The notes beneath the pieces are model-generated. The model was not told where the DNA came from. It made no database searches and was given only the letters and a program-made list of their open reading frames with translations. A DNA stretch of 6,869 bases from Paracoccaceae bacterium (GTDB taxonomy: Bacteria > Pseudomonadota > Alphaproteobacteria > Rhodobacterales > Rhodobacteraceae), in the NCBI GenBank assembly GCA_024742655.1, contig JANSYB010000110.1:1-6869 (forward strand), read 5' to 3'. Numbering within the stretch: the stretch's first letter is position 1; each line of letters opens with the position of its first letter. Shown piece by piece: positions 1 to 6,378 of the stretch. Position numbers and translations under genes: made by a program.

Positions 1-95
1 CGGCGCCAGCTCAGCACAACGAGGGCCACCAGCAACACGATCGACACCGCATAGGCCGACAGCACCGCCTCGGCGTATTTTCCAAGATCCGGCAT
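1..95 (-). CDS. ccmD: CcmD, haem exporter small membrane subunit (3' end outside window)
   Basis: CcmD is a very small inner-membrane protein of System I cytochrome c maturation. In the family it binds the CcmC-CcmE-haem complex and helps release haem-loaded CcmE. The 31 complete codons seen here start MPDLGKYAEAVLSAYAVSIV and continue through a single hydrophobic segment (about residues 12-29) to a Trp-Arg at the membrane edge. The tyrosine-containing amphipathic start followed by one membrane helix and a basic edge is the usual CcmD layout. The ATG (95-93) lies two bases past the ccmC stop, with a purine-rich AAGGA at 106-110 about ten bases upstream. The gene is cut by the window edge; CcmD proteins are generally only some 50-70 residues, so little is probably missing. 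Identification rests on context plus this pattern, since the family is too short and variable for strong motif evidence. Confidence 0.88.
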   Translation of the reverse strand, partial: MPDLGKYAEAVLSAYAVSIVLLVALVVLSWR

Positions 96-97
96 CC

Positions 98-829
98 CTA
101 CCCCATCCTTTCGCGCGCCATCAGCGCCCGCATGCGCCGCGCGCGGATTTCCGTCTGCGTGCGCAGGAACACCAGCGCGATGAACAGCAGCACAAAGCCC
201 GCAATCGACACCAGCAGCGGGTAATAGAACACGTCATGCACGTTCTCTTCCTTGTCGAGGCTGAGTGACGCGCCCTGGTGCAACCCCTGATTCCAGAAAT
301 TGACCGCATACCGGCTGAGCAGCGCAAAGACCGAGCCGACAAGGCACAGGATGCTGGTCAGGTCGGCGGCGGTGTCGTCATTCTCGATCGCCTCCCACAG
401 GGCGATGTAGCCCAGATAGAACAGGAACAGGATCAAAAACGAGGTCAGGCGCGGATCCCAGGCCCACCAGGTGCCCCACATCGGCTGTCCCCAGATGGCG
501 CCCGTGGCCAGTGCGATCAGCGTCATCACCACGCCCACCGGCGCCGCGGCGCGCGCGGCCAGCGCGCTGACATGATGGCGCCGCACGATCCAGATGATCG
601 AGGTCACCAGCATCATCAGCCACGCGTTGATCGCCATCAGCGCGCTTGGCACATGCAGGTAGATGATCTTGACCGTGGAGCCCTGACGGAAATCGTCGGG
701 CGTGAAGAAGAAGCCCCAGACAAGGCCCACCACGAGGCAGACCACCGCCAGCACCGAAATCCATGGCAGGATCCGGTCTGTCGTGTCGATGAACTTCTTG
801 GGATTGGCATATTCCCAGATCGAACTCAC
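98..829 (-). CDS. ccmC: CcmC, haem-handling membrane protein of cytochrome c maturation
   Basis: CcmC is the inner-membrane subunit that presents haem to the chaperone CcmE in System I cytochrome c biogenesis. The 243-residue protein has the usual family length and about six membrane segments (near residues 22-42, 60-82, 97-114, 129-147, 158-174 and 203-222). The periplasmic tryptophan-rich motif is present as WGTWWAWDPRLTS at 118-130. The two histidines expected to ligand haem are seen at H59 (in YLHVPSA) and H184 (in NQGLHQGAS). The start is GTG (829-827), giving the typical MSSIWEYANPKKF opening. It is supported by GGGAGG at 838-843, eight bases upstream, with no equally good alternative. 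The gene follows ccmB after 19 bases and precedes ccmD by two, so all are probably translated from one message. All key residues appear intact. The haem-ligand assignments follow from knowledge of the family, not from this sequence alone. Confidence 0.97.
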   Translation of the reverse strand: MSSIWEYANPKKFIDTTDRILPWISVLAVVCLVVGLVWGFFFTPDDFRQGSTVKIIYLHVPSALMAINAWLMMLVTSIIWIVRRHHVSALAARAAAPVGVVMTLIALATGAIWGQPMWGTWWAWDPRLTSFLILFLFYLGYIALWEAIENDDTAADLTSILCLVGSVFALLSRYAVNFWNQGLHQGASLSLDKEENVHDVFYYPLLVSIAGFVLLFIALVFLRTQTEIRARRMRALMARERMG

Positions 830-837
830 GCGGGTGT

Positions 838-843
838 CCTCCC
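838..843 (-). promoter_or_regulatory. Ribosome binding site fixing the GTG start of ccmC
   Basis: On the minus strand this reads GGGAGG and lies eight bases before the GTG at 829-827. It sits in the 19-base gap after the ccmB stop and is the reason for choosing the GTG over any internal ATG. Confidence 0.7.
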
Positions 844-848
844 GTTTT

Positions 849-1505
849 TCACCGCAGGTTGACCCTCAATACCGCAGCCGCGGCAAAAGGCAAAAGCGCG
901 ATGGTGCCGCAGGTGATCCCCGCCAGCATCAAGAGTGGTGTGCCATAGTCCAGCCCGTCCACCCCGCGCCGGGCCATCTCGGCCCCGAAGATCAAGGTAG
1001 GCACGTAAAGCGGCAGCACAAGAAGGCTGAGCAGCAGCCCGCCCCGTTTCAGCCCCACGGTCAGCGCGGCACCGAACGTGCCGATCATGCTCAGCGCCGG
1101 GGTGCCCAGCAACAGCGACACGATCAGCGGCATGTAACCTGCAGCCGGCAGGCTGAGCAGGACGCCCAGCACGGGCGCGGCCAGAACCAGCGGCAACCCC
1201 GTGGTCAGCCAGTGGGCCAGCGCCTTGACGATCGCAACCGCCTCCATCGGCAACGGGGCCGTGGCCAGCAGGTCAAGGCTGCCATCCTCCCAATCGAGCG
1301 CGAAAATCCGGTCAAGCGACAAAAGGCAGGCCAGCAGCGCGCCGATCCAAAGGACCCCCGCGGCGATCCGCGCCAGAAGGTCCGACTGCGGGCCCACGCC
1401 GAAGGGCACCAGCACCACGACGATCAGGAAAAACGCCAATCCGAGGCCGAACCCGCCGCCCGCGCGGATCGCCAGCCGGATATCGCGGGTCAGAAGCGCG
1501 ATCAC
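849..1505 (-). CDS. ccmB: CcmB, membrane permease subunit of the Ccm ABC complex
   Basis: CcmB is the membrane-spanning partner of the ATPase CcmA. With CcmC and CcmD it forms the complex that releases holo-CcmE during cytochrome c maturation. The 218-residue protein matches the usual family length and has about six hydrophobic segments. The early cytoplasmic region carries [16 protein letters not shown] (65-80), a CcmB hallmark that resembles the coupling helix contacting the ATPase. The later stretch from GTPALSMIG (134) to PTLIFG (174) is also typical. The start is GTG at 1505-1503. Its first bases overlap the ccmA stop in the string GTGA, and GAGG at 1513-1516 lies seven bases upstream inside ccmA. 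This points to translational coupling and matched amounts of the two subunits. Nothing looks truncated or altered. In older Rhodobacter nomenclature the gene would be helB. Confidence 0.96.
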   Translation of the reverse strand: MIALLTRDIRLAIRAGGGFGLGLAFFLIVVVLVPFGVGPQSDLLARIAAGVLWIGALLACLLSLDRIFALDWEDGSLDLLATAPLPMEAVAIVKALAHWLTTGLPLVLAAPVLGVLLSLPAAGYMPLIVSLLLGTPALSMIGTFGAALTVGLKRGGLLLSLLVLPLYVPTLIFGAEMARRGVDGLDYGTPLLMLAGITCGTIALLPFAAAAVLRVNLR

Positions 1506-2119
1506 AGGAAGGCCTCGTCGAAATCATCCATGTCCATTTTCGCCGCCCGGAACGGCGCCACGTCCAGCACCTCTGCCTCACCCAGGCCAAGGTCGATATG
1601 CGTGGCCAACAGGGCCGAGCCGCCAGCGGCCAGATGCGCGCGCACCACGCGGGCGAACATCGCCACCGCGTCCACGTCCAGCGACACGGTCGGCTCGTCC
1701 AGCACCCAGACCGCCCGCCCGGTGACCAACAGCCGCGCCAAGCCCAGCCGGCGCTTTTGTCCGGCCGATAACAGCCCCCCGGGCCGGTCGATCAACGCGC
1801 CCAGGTCGAACGCCTCGACAGCCGCAGAAATGTCTTTTTTCCCAAAGACCTGCGCCCAGAAGCTCAGGTTTTCCCGCACGCTGAGCGTCGGTTTGATTCC
1901 GTCCGCATGCCCGGCATAGACCAGGCTGTCGGGCGCGGCCTCGACCTGACCGGACAGAGGCGGTTGAAGCCCCGCGATGGTGCGCAAAAGCGTGGTTTTG
2001 CCGATCCCGTTGGGCCCGCGCAGCACAAGTGCCGCACCGGGCGCCAGGTCAAAGCTTACCCCCTCCAGCACGCGCACGCCGCCACGGGCTACGCTCAGAT
2101 CGGTCACGGTCACTGTCAT
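1502..2119 (-). CDS. ccmA: CcmA, ATPase subunit of the Ccm ABC complex
   Basis: CcmA is the cytoplasmic ATP-binding subunit whose ATP hydrolysis drives release of haem-loaded CcmE from CcmC and CcmD. The 205-residue protein contains a full set of ABC motifs: Walker [10 protein letters not shown] (35-43), signature LSAGQKRR (117-124), Walker B AVWVLDEP (136-143), a D-loop as VSLD (145-148) and the switch histidine H174 in ATHIDLG. GQKRR in the signature in place of the common GQ-QR, and the short length, are characteristic of CcmA. The ATG at 2119-2117 gives a normal N-terminus but is preceded only by a weak AGGG (about five bases upstream). It lies after a 65-base spacer, the widest break in the minus-strand run, so it may be the first gene of a separately controlled ccm unit. 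The stop overlaps the ccmB start by four bases. Confidence 0.97.
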   Translation of the reverse strand: MTVTVTDLSVARGGVRVLEGVSFDLAPGAALVLRGPNGIGKTTLLRTIAGLQPPLSGQVEAAPDSLVYAGHADGIKPTLSVRENLSFWAQVFGKKDISAAVEAFDLGALIDRPGGLLSAGQKRRLGLARLLVTGRAVWVLDEPTVSLDVDAVAMFARVVRAHLAAGGSALLATHIDLGLGEAEVLDVAPFRAAKMDMDDFDEAFL

Positions 2120-2184
2120 GCGCCCTGCTTAGCGCAAAGCGTGGGGGGCGGAAAGCCGCATAACCCCTTTGGCAAACCCGGTTT
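2120..2184. other. 65-base spacer upstream of ccmA
   Basis: This is the widest gap in the otherwise tightly packed minus-strand run. It holds two short inverted repeats: GCGG-4-CCGC at 2148-2159, and GCTT/AAGC arms at 2127-2140 enclosing GCGC with one mismatched pair. Neither is followed by a T-tract, so I do not call a terminator. I could not find a convincing -35/-10 pair on the minus strand; the nearest -10-like string (TTATGC) has no good -35. A ccm promoter here or inside the preceding gene cannot be excluded. Confidence 0.4.
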
Positions 2185-2538
2185 TCACACCGGCAGCAGG
2201 GCCGCGGCCACGCGCCGCCCCTCGGAGACCAGCACATTGTAGGTGCGACAGGCCGCCGGGGAATTCATCGCCTCGATGCCCAGCCCCGCATCCTCGAGCG
2301 CCGCGCGAAAGGCGGGTGGCACATGGGCCGTCTCGGCGCCGGTGCCGATGAACAGAACGTCGATATGGCCGGCCAGCGACAGCAGGCTTTCGGTATCGTC
2401 GTACCCACCCCAATCCTGCACGCCCGACACGGCCACGCAAAGCGGGGCCTGCATCGCCTCACCGCCCACCCGGAAAAAGCCGGGCCCATAGCCGTCGATC
2501 GGCTTGGCATCGGGAAATTCCACTTCCTGAAGACGCAT
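2185..2538 (-). CDS. Mth938-domain (DUF498, NDUFAF3-like) protein of unknown function
   Basis: This is a small soluble protein of 117 residues belonging to the Mth938/DUF498 family. The mitochondrial relative NDUFAF3 is an assembly factor for respiratory complex I; bacterial members have no agreed biochemical function. Family features visible are IDGYGPGFFRVGG (14-26), the strand-turn VLFIGTG (61-67), and a C-terminal block running from M91 through ACRTYNVLVSEGRRVAAALLP (96-116). No signal peptide or membrane segment is seen, so it is probably cytoplasmic. The ATG (2538-2536) is one base past the upstream gene's stop, and AAGGAG at 2545-2550 lies six bases before it, inside the end of that gene. 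This indicates strong, coupled translation. Its place among secDF and ccm genes suggests a job connected with membrane-protein or respiratory-complex assembly, but that is inference. Confidence 0.9.
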   Translation of the reverse strand: MRLQEVEFPDAKPIDGYGPGFFRVGGEAMQAPLCVAVSGVQDWGGYDDTESLLSLAGHIDVLFIGTGAETAHVPPAFRAALEDAGLGIEAMNSPAACRTYNVLVSEGRRVAAALLPV

Positions 2539-2539
2539 G

Positions 2540-3301
2540 TCAGGCTCCTTTCTCCCAAATCGGCAGGCCGGTTATAACAGCCAGCCCGATCACCGCATAG
2601 GCCAGCCAGCGATAAAGCCGCTCGTGCCGCGGATCGAACAGCGCCTGGCCGATCAGCGAGGTGACCAGATAGGGCAGCGCCAGCGCCGCGGCCAGCCCGA
2701 TCACCTCCCATCCGATGGCGTCGCGCCAGAACAGGTTGGCCGCGATAACGATATCAAGCGCGGCCAGGAACAGGATCGTGTTGGCGCGCACCGATTGCGC
2801 GGTGGACTGGCCCGCAAGGTAGAACAGGATGACCACCGGCCCCGTCAGGCCGGTCATGCCCCCGATAACGCCCGCCGCCGCCCCGATGGGCAACAGCATC
2901 CACTGGCGCACCTGTCCCATGTAGCGCCAGCCGGTCACCAGTGCCGCCAGCGTCCCGCCCGCCACAATCGCCACGACCCAACGCACCACCTCACCCTCGA
3001 CCTGCCCCATGATCCACAACCCAAGCGGCACGGTGCACAGCGCCGCCAGCACCAGCAGGCCGACCTCGGCGCGATCCGCCTGCCCCCAGGCGCGGGGCAG
3101 CAGCGCGATCGTGCTGGCCACACCGGTCAGGGTCATGATTCCGATCACGGCCTGCGGGGCCAGGAAAATGCCCGCCACGGGCACGAAGATCAGCGCGGTG
3201 CCGAACCCGGTAAAGCCGCGCACGATCCCCGCGATGGCAATGGTGACAAGCAGCCAGATCAGGCCGGGGGTGGCCAGCACCCCCGCCAGCAGATCAGGCA
3301 T
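2540..3301 (-). CDS. TauE/SafE-family membrane permease, substrate unknown
   Basis: This is a 253-residue polytopic inner-membrane protein of the TauE/SafE (sulfite exporter-like) family. Members export small organic or sulfur anions such as sulfite, sulfoacetate or other carboxylates/sulfonates; the substrate here cannot be told from sequence. About seven or eight hydrophobic helices are visible. The two-fold repeat typical of the family shows as GIVRGFTGFGTALIFVP (25-41) and again as GVIGGMTGLTGPVVILFYL (144-162). I place the start at the ATG 3301-3299, overlapping the secDF stop by eight bases. The frame stays open upstream to 3412, but those 37 codons lie over the secDF 3' end and give a Cys/Pro/Arg-rich peptide unlike a membrane protein's N-terminus. 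No clear ribosome binding site precedes the chosen ATG, so translation probably depends on ribosomes ending secDF. Family placement is firm; transport role is inferred. Confidence 0.88.
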   Translation of the reverse strand: MPDLLAGVLATPGLIWLLVTIAIAGIVRGFTGFGTALIFVPVAGIFLAPQAVIGIMTLTGVASTIALLPRAWGQADRAEVGLLVLAALCTVPLGLWIMGQVEGEVVRWVVAIVAGGTLAALVTGWRYMGQVRQWMLLPIGAAAGVIGGMTGLTGPVVILFYLAGQSTAQSVRANTILFLAALDIVIAANLFWRDAIGWEVIGLAAALALPYLVTSLIGQALFDPRHERLYRWLAYAVIGLAVITGLPIWEKGA

Positions 3302-5927
3302 CGACGTTGGCGAACTGCGTGCCCGCGTTGGCGTCGGGTTTGGACCAGTCGCGTTTGACGCCCAGCCACAGCAGCACGGTCGAGGCCACGAAGACAGACG
3401 AATAGGTGCCAATGACCACGCCCCAGATCATCGCGAAGACAAAGCCGCGGATCACGTCACCGCCCAGCACATACAGGGCCATAAGCGCCAGAAGCGTGGT
3501 GACAGAGGTCATGACCGTCCGGCTGAGTGTTTCGTTGATCGAGATATTGAGCACCTCGGCCAGCGGCTTTTTCTTGTATTTTCGAAGGTTCTCGCGCACG
3601 CGGTCGAAAACGACCACGGTATCGTTCAGCGAATAGCCCACGATGGTCAGCAAGGCCGCGATGATGGCCAGATCAAACTGGATCTGAAGCTCCGAGAATA
3701 TGCCGATGGTCAGCACCACGTCATGCACAAGCGCCAGCACCGCACCGACCGCGAATTGCCACTCAAACCTTAGCCAGATGTAGACAAGCACCGCCCCGAT
3801 GGCCAGCAGCACCGCGATCACCGCCGCCTGGATCAACTCGCCCGACACTTTCGGGCCGACACTTTCCACCGCGGTAAAGGTCAGGTCCGGCACAACCTCC
3901 TGCAGGGCCGCCTGCACGCTGCGGATCACCTCGGGCGAGACGGACTCCTCGCCCTCCTGCGCCTGGATGCGGATCATCGACACGTTCTCATCCGGGCCGA
4001 AGGTCGGATCGAACACCTCGGTGATCGACACATCACCCAGTTCCAGCGGCGAAATCGCATCGCGGTATTGCCCGATATCGACGGTTTGCGCGCTTTGCGT
4101 CCGGATCGTGGTTCCGCCCTTGAAGTCGATCCCGAAATTCAGCCCCTGCAACAGGAAGGACACCATTGCCACCACGATCAGGAAACCCGACAGGCCCAGT
4201 GACATCTTCCAGCGCTTGAAGAAATCCCAGCTGGTATCGCGCGGCACGAGGCGCAGGGTGCGCCCGCCCAGCACCGTCTTGGGGCGCTTGCGCTCGAACC
4301 AGATGATCACGATCAGGCGGGTGACGAAGATCGCCGTGAAGACCGACGTGATGATCCCAAGGCCAAGTGTGATCGCAAAGCCCCGCACCGGGCCGGACCC
4401 CATCGCATAGAGGATCAGCGCGGTGATGAAGGTGGTGATGTTGGCGTCGGTAATCGCGCTCAGCGCCTTTTCATAGCCAAGTTCGATCGCGCGCGCGGGT
4501 CCCTTGGCGGTCTTGAGTTCCTCGCGGATACGCTCGAAGACCAGCACGTTGGCGTCCACCGCCATCCCGATCGTCAGCACGATCCCCGCGATCCCCGGCA
4601 GGGTCAGTGTGGCGCCAATCATGCTCAGCAGGCCGAAAATCAGCCCGACATTGATGATCAGCGCGATATTGGCAAACAGGCCGAACAGGCCATAGCTGGC
4701 CCACATGAAGGCCAGAACGAAGATGAAGGCCGCGATACAGGCGATCTTGCCCGCCTCGATACTGTCGGCGCCCAATTCCGGGCCGATGGTGCGCTCCTCG
4801 ACGAATTCCAGTTCCGCCGGCAGCGCGCCCGCCCGCAGCAGCACGGCAAGGTTGGTGCTTTCCTCGACGGTGAACCGGCCCGTGATGATGCCGGTGCCGC
4901 CGGGAATGTGGCTCTGGATCACCGGGGCGCTGATCACCTCGCCGTCCAGAACGATGGCAAAGGGATTGCCGATATTCTCTGCCGTGTAATCCCCGAATTT
5001 GCGCCCGCCGGTGGGATTGAAACGGAAGGACACGGCGGGCCGGCCGTTCTGGTCGAAATCGGGCTGGGCATCGACCAGTTCCTCGCCGGTGACCACGGGC
5101 GCGCGTTCGAGGATGTAGAACACGCCTTCCTCGTCGATCGACGGCAGGATTTCGTTGCCTGCGCCAGCACTCTCGTCGGGGTTGGTCGTGCGGCTGACCA
5201 CCGGCTGAAAGGTCAGCTGCGCGGTCGTGCCGATGATTTCCTTGAGTTCCGCGGCACTGCCCACACCGGGCACCTGGATCAGGATACGGCGCGCGCCCTG
5301 CCGCTGGATCGTGGGCTCGCGCGTGCCCATTTCGTCAATCCGGCGCAGGATGATTTCGCGCGCAGTGCGCACGGTCTGCTCGTCGCTGGCCAGCTTTTCG
5401 GCCTCCGACAGGGACACGATGACCTGATCGCCCCGCGTCGTGACCTCGATATCGTTGGACACCGCCCCGCTGATGCTCGAGACCGGCCGCGCCAAGCCCC
5501 GCACCAATGAGGCGGCATAGTCGACCTCTTCGGGTTTCTCGACCAGCCGCACCCGCAACTCGGCCGCCTCGGTCGGTTGCAGGCGGATCGGGCCCACCCG
5601 CCCGCGCTCCTCGCGCAGAAGGTCGCGCACCTCGGGCCACATCGCCTCGATCCGCGCCTGGTAGACATCCTCGACCTGCACCTCCGCCAGAAGATGCGCC
5701 CCGCCGCGCAAATCCAGCCCGAGATTCACAAGGCCCGACGGCATCCAGTCGGGCCACATGCCCACCTGCTCGGCCAGGCTCGGCTCGCTGGATCCCGCCT
5801 CGATGGCGGCGACGGCATCGTTATGCGTCTCGACCTTGCCGTAAAAGGCGTTCGGCAGGGCCATCAGCAGGCCAAGTGCGACCAGCCCCCAGATGACGAT
5901 ACGTTTCCAGAGGTCGATCTTCAGCAT
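3294..5927 (-). CDS. secDF: SecDF, fused protein-translocase subunits SecD and SecF
   Basis: SecDF is the proton-driven inner-membrane partner of SecYEG that pulls preproteins out on the periplasmic side. At 877 residues this is a single-chain fusion. The SecD half (about 1-545) has an N-terminal helix (10-28), the motif LVNLGLDLRGGAHLL (66-80), a large periplasmic region to about 385, then five helices including GIVLTIGMAVDANVLVFERI (448-467). A basic linker of roughly 30 residues leads to the SecF half (about 575-877), with LNFGIDFKGGTT (596-607) and GYSLNDTVVVFDRVREN (764-780). Residues expected in proton transfer are present: D458 in SecD, D769 and R803 in SecF; the spacing of the last two equals that of D637 and R671 in Thermus SecDF as I recall it. 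The ATG (5927-5925) has AAGG seven bases upstream. The gene follows yajC by 38 bases, the classic order. Confidence 0.97.
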   Translation of the reverse strand: MLKIDLWKRIVIWGLVALGLLMALPNAFYGKVETHNDAVAAIEAGSSEPSLAEQVGMWPDWMPSGLVNLGLDLRGGAHLLAEVQVEDVYQARIEAMWPEVRDLLREERGRVGPIRLQPTEAAELRVRLVEKPEEVDYAASLVRGLARPVSSISGAVSNDIEVTTRGDQVIVSLSEAEKLASDEQTVRTAREIILRRIDEMGTREPTIQRQGARRILIQVPGVGSAAELKEIIGTTAQLTFQPVVSRTTNPDESAGAGNEILPSIDEEGVFYILERAPVVTGEELVDAQPDFDQNGRPAVSFRFNPTGGRKFGDYTAENIGNPFAIVLDGEVISAPVIQSHIPGGTGIITGRFTVEESTNLAVLLRAGALPAELEFVEERTIGPELGADSIEAGKIACIAAFIFVLAFMWASYGLFGLFANIALIINVGLIFGLLSMIGATLTLPGIAGIVLTIGMAVDANVLVFERIREELKTAKGPARAIELGYEKALSAITDANITTFITALILYAMGSGPVRGFAITLGLGIITSVFTAIFVTRLIVIIWFERKRPKTVLGGRTLRLVPRDTSWDFFKRWKMSLGLSGFLIVVAMVSFLLQGLNFGIDFKGGTTIRTQSAQTVDIGQYRDAISPLELGDVSITEVFDPTFGPDENVSMIRIQAQEGEESVSPEVIRSVQAALQEVVPDLTFTAVESVGPKVSGELIQAAVIAVLLAIGAVLVYIWLRFEWQFAVGAVLALVHDVVLTIGIFSELQIQFDLAIIAALLTIVGYSLNDTVVVFDRVRENLRKYKKKPLAEVLNISINETLSRTVMTSVTTLLALMALYVLGGDVIRGFVFAMIWGVVIGTYSSVFVASTVLLWLGVKRDWSKPDANAGTQFANVDA

Positions 5928-5948
5928 TGTCCGGCCTTTTCAGAAAGG
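5928..5948 (-). promoter_or_regulatory. secDF ribosome binding site inside a small hairpin
   Basis: In the minus-strand message CCUUU (5948-5944), a CUGA loop and AAAGG (5939-5935) can form a five-base-pair stem. The 3' arm contains the AAGG that is the only plausible ribosome binding site of secDF, seven bases before its ATG. The pairing is seen directly; that it masks the site and limits translation is inference, and the stem is A-U rich and probably weak. Confidence 0.4.
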
Positions 5949-5965
5949 TGGGGGAGACAGGGGGT

Positions 5966-6247
5966 TCAGCCTTCGGCGGGCTCGGTCTTGGACAGGACCT
6001 GCGCAATGGTGTTCTTGACCACGCGCACCTTGACGCCCGTCGCGATCTCGACCTCGACCTCCTCGGCCTCCTTGACGCGCGTGACCTTGCCGATAAGCCC
6101 GCCCTGCGTGACCACCTGATCGCCCTTGCGCAGCGCCGCGACCATGGCCTGATGCTCCTTGAGCTTCTTTTGCTGCGGACGGATCAGCAGGAACCACATG
6201 ATCGCGAAGATCAGGATAAGGGGGACGAACTGGGCGAAGCCTTCCAT
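5966..6247 (-). CDS. yajC: YajC, accessory subunit of the Sec translocase
   Basis: YajC is a small single-span inner-membrane protein that associates with SecDF (and YidC) in the holo-translocon; its exact contribution is unsettled and it is usually dispensable. The 93-residue protein has the normal order: a short N-terminus, one hydrophobic helix (about 7-22), the motif RPQQKK (23-28) at the cytoplasmic edge, a helical stretch, then the conserved KGDQVVTQGGLIGKV (41-55) and a small beta-rich cytoplasmic domain ending in a variable acidic tail. The ATG (6247-6245) has AAGGA at 6257-6261, nine bases upstream. It is the first gene of the minus-strand run, divergent from serS, and a promoter candidate lies about 50-80 bases before its start. 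No anomalies are seen. Confidence 0.97.
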   Translation of the reverse strand: MEGFAQFVPLILIFAIMWFLLIRPQQKKLKEHQAMVAALRKGDQVVTQGGLIGKVTRVKEAEEVEVEIATGVKVRVVKNTIAQVLSKTEPAEG

Positions 6248-6300
6248 GCGCGAGAATCCTTGTGCGACGGGGCCTGTGCCGCCCCCTTGAATTTTGACGG

Positions 6301-6329
6301 AACCTAGGGCCCGCGCGGCCCATTTGCAA
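6301..6329 (-). promoter_or_regulatory. Candidate promoter of the yajC-secDF transcript
   Basis: On the minus strand TTGCAA (6329-6324) and TAGGTT (6306-6301) are separated by exactly 17 bases, a fair match to alphaproteobacterial housekeeping promoters. This would start transcription near 6293-6295 and give a leader of roughly 46-48 bases before the yajC ATG. A GGGCC-5-GGCCC inverted repeat (6307-6321) fills most of the spacer and could be an operator, or simply reflect the GC-rich base composition. Confidence 0.5.
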
Positions 6330-6344
6330 GGCGCGAAACTGCGT

Positions 6345-6378
6345 CAAAGCTGCATGCTTTGCCGACCGGTGCGGCAAA
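6345..6378. repeat. Two overlapping inverted repeats between yajC and serS
   Basis: The first repeat is CAAAGC (6345-6350), five bases, GCTTTG (6356-6361). The second is TTTGCCG (6358-6364), seven bases, CGGCAAA (6372-6378). Both are perfect, and they share TTTG at 6358-6361, so as RNA or cruciform only one could form at a time. There is no T-tract, so a terminator is unlikely. The site lies just upstream of the candidate yajC -35 and between the two divergent genes, where a regulator binding site would be expected. No known regulator motif is recognised. Confidence 0.55.

Noticed and set aside
702..1919. Long plus-strand open frame of 405 codons opposite ccmA, ccmB and ccmC
   Set aside because: The peptide is rich in Gln, Arg, Pro and His with no recognisable domain, as expected when GC-rich genes are read on the opposite strand; the minus-strand genes there have clear family motifs.
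2127..2159. Transcription terminator in the spacer before ccmA
   Set aside because: The stems are only four base pairs each and no T-tract follows on either strand.
2537..3358. Plus-strand open frame of 273 codons opposite the TauE-like gene
   Set aside because: Low-complexity Gln/His/Arg-rich peptide that mirrors the minus-strand codons; no start context or family features.
3302..3412. Upstream in-frame extension of the TauE-like protein by 37 codons
   Set aside because: Entirely within secDF and encodes a Cys/Pro/Arg-rich peptide unlike a membrane-protein N-terminus; the ATG at 3301 gives a normal start.
5577..6119. Plus-strand open frame of 180 codons over the secDF 5' end and yajC
   Set aside because: Lies opposite two well-identified genes, has atypical composition and no plausible domain.
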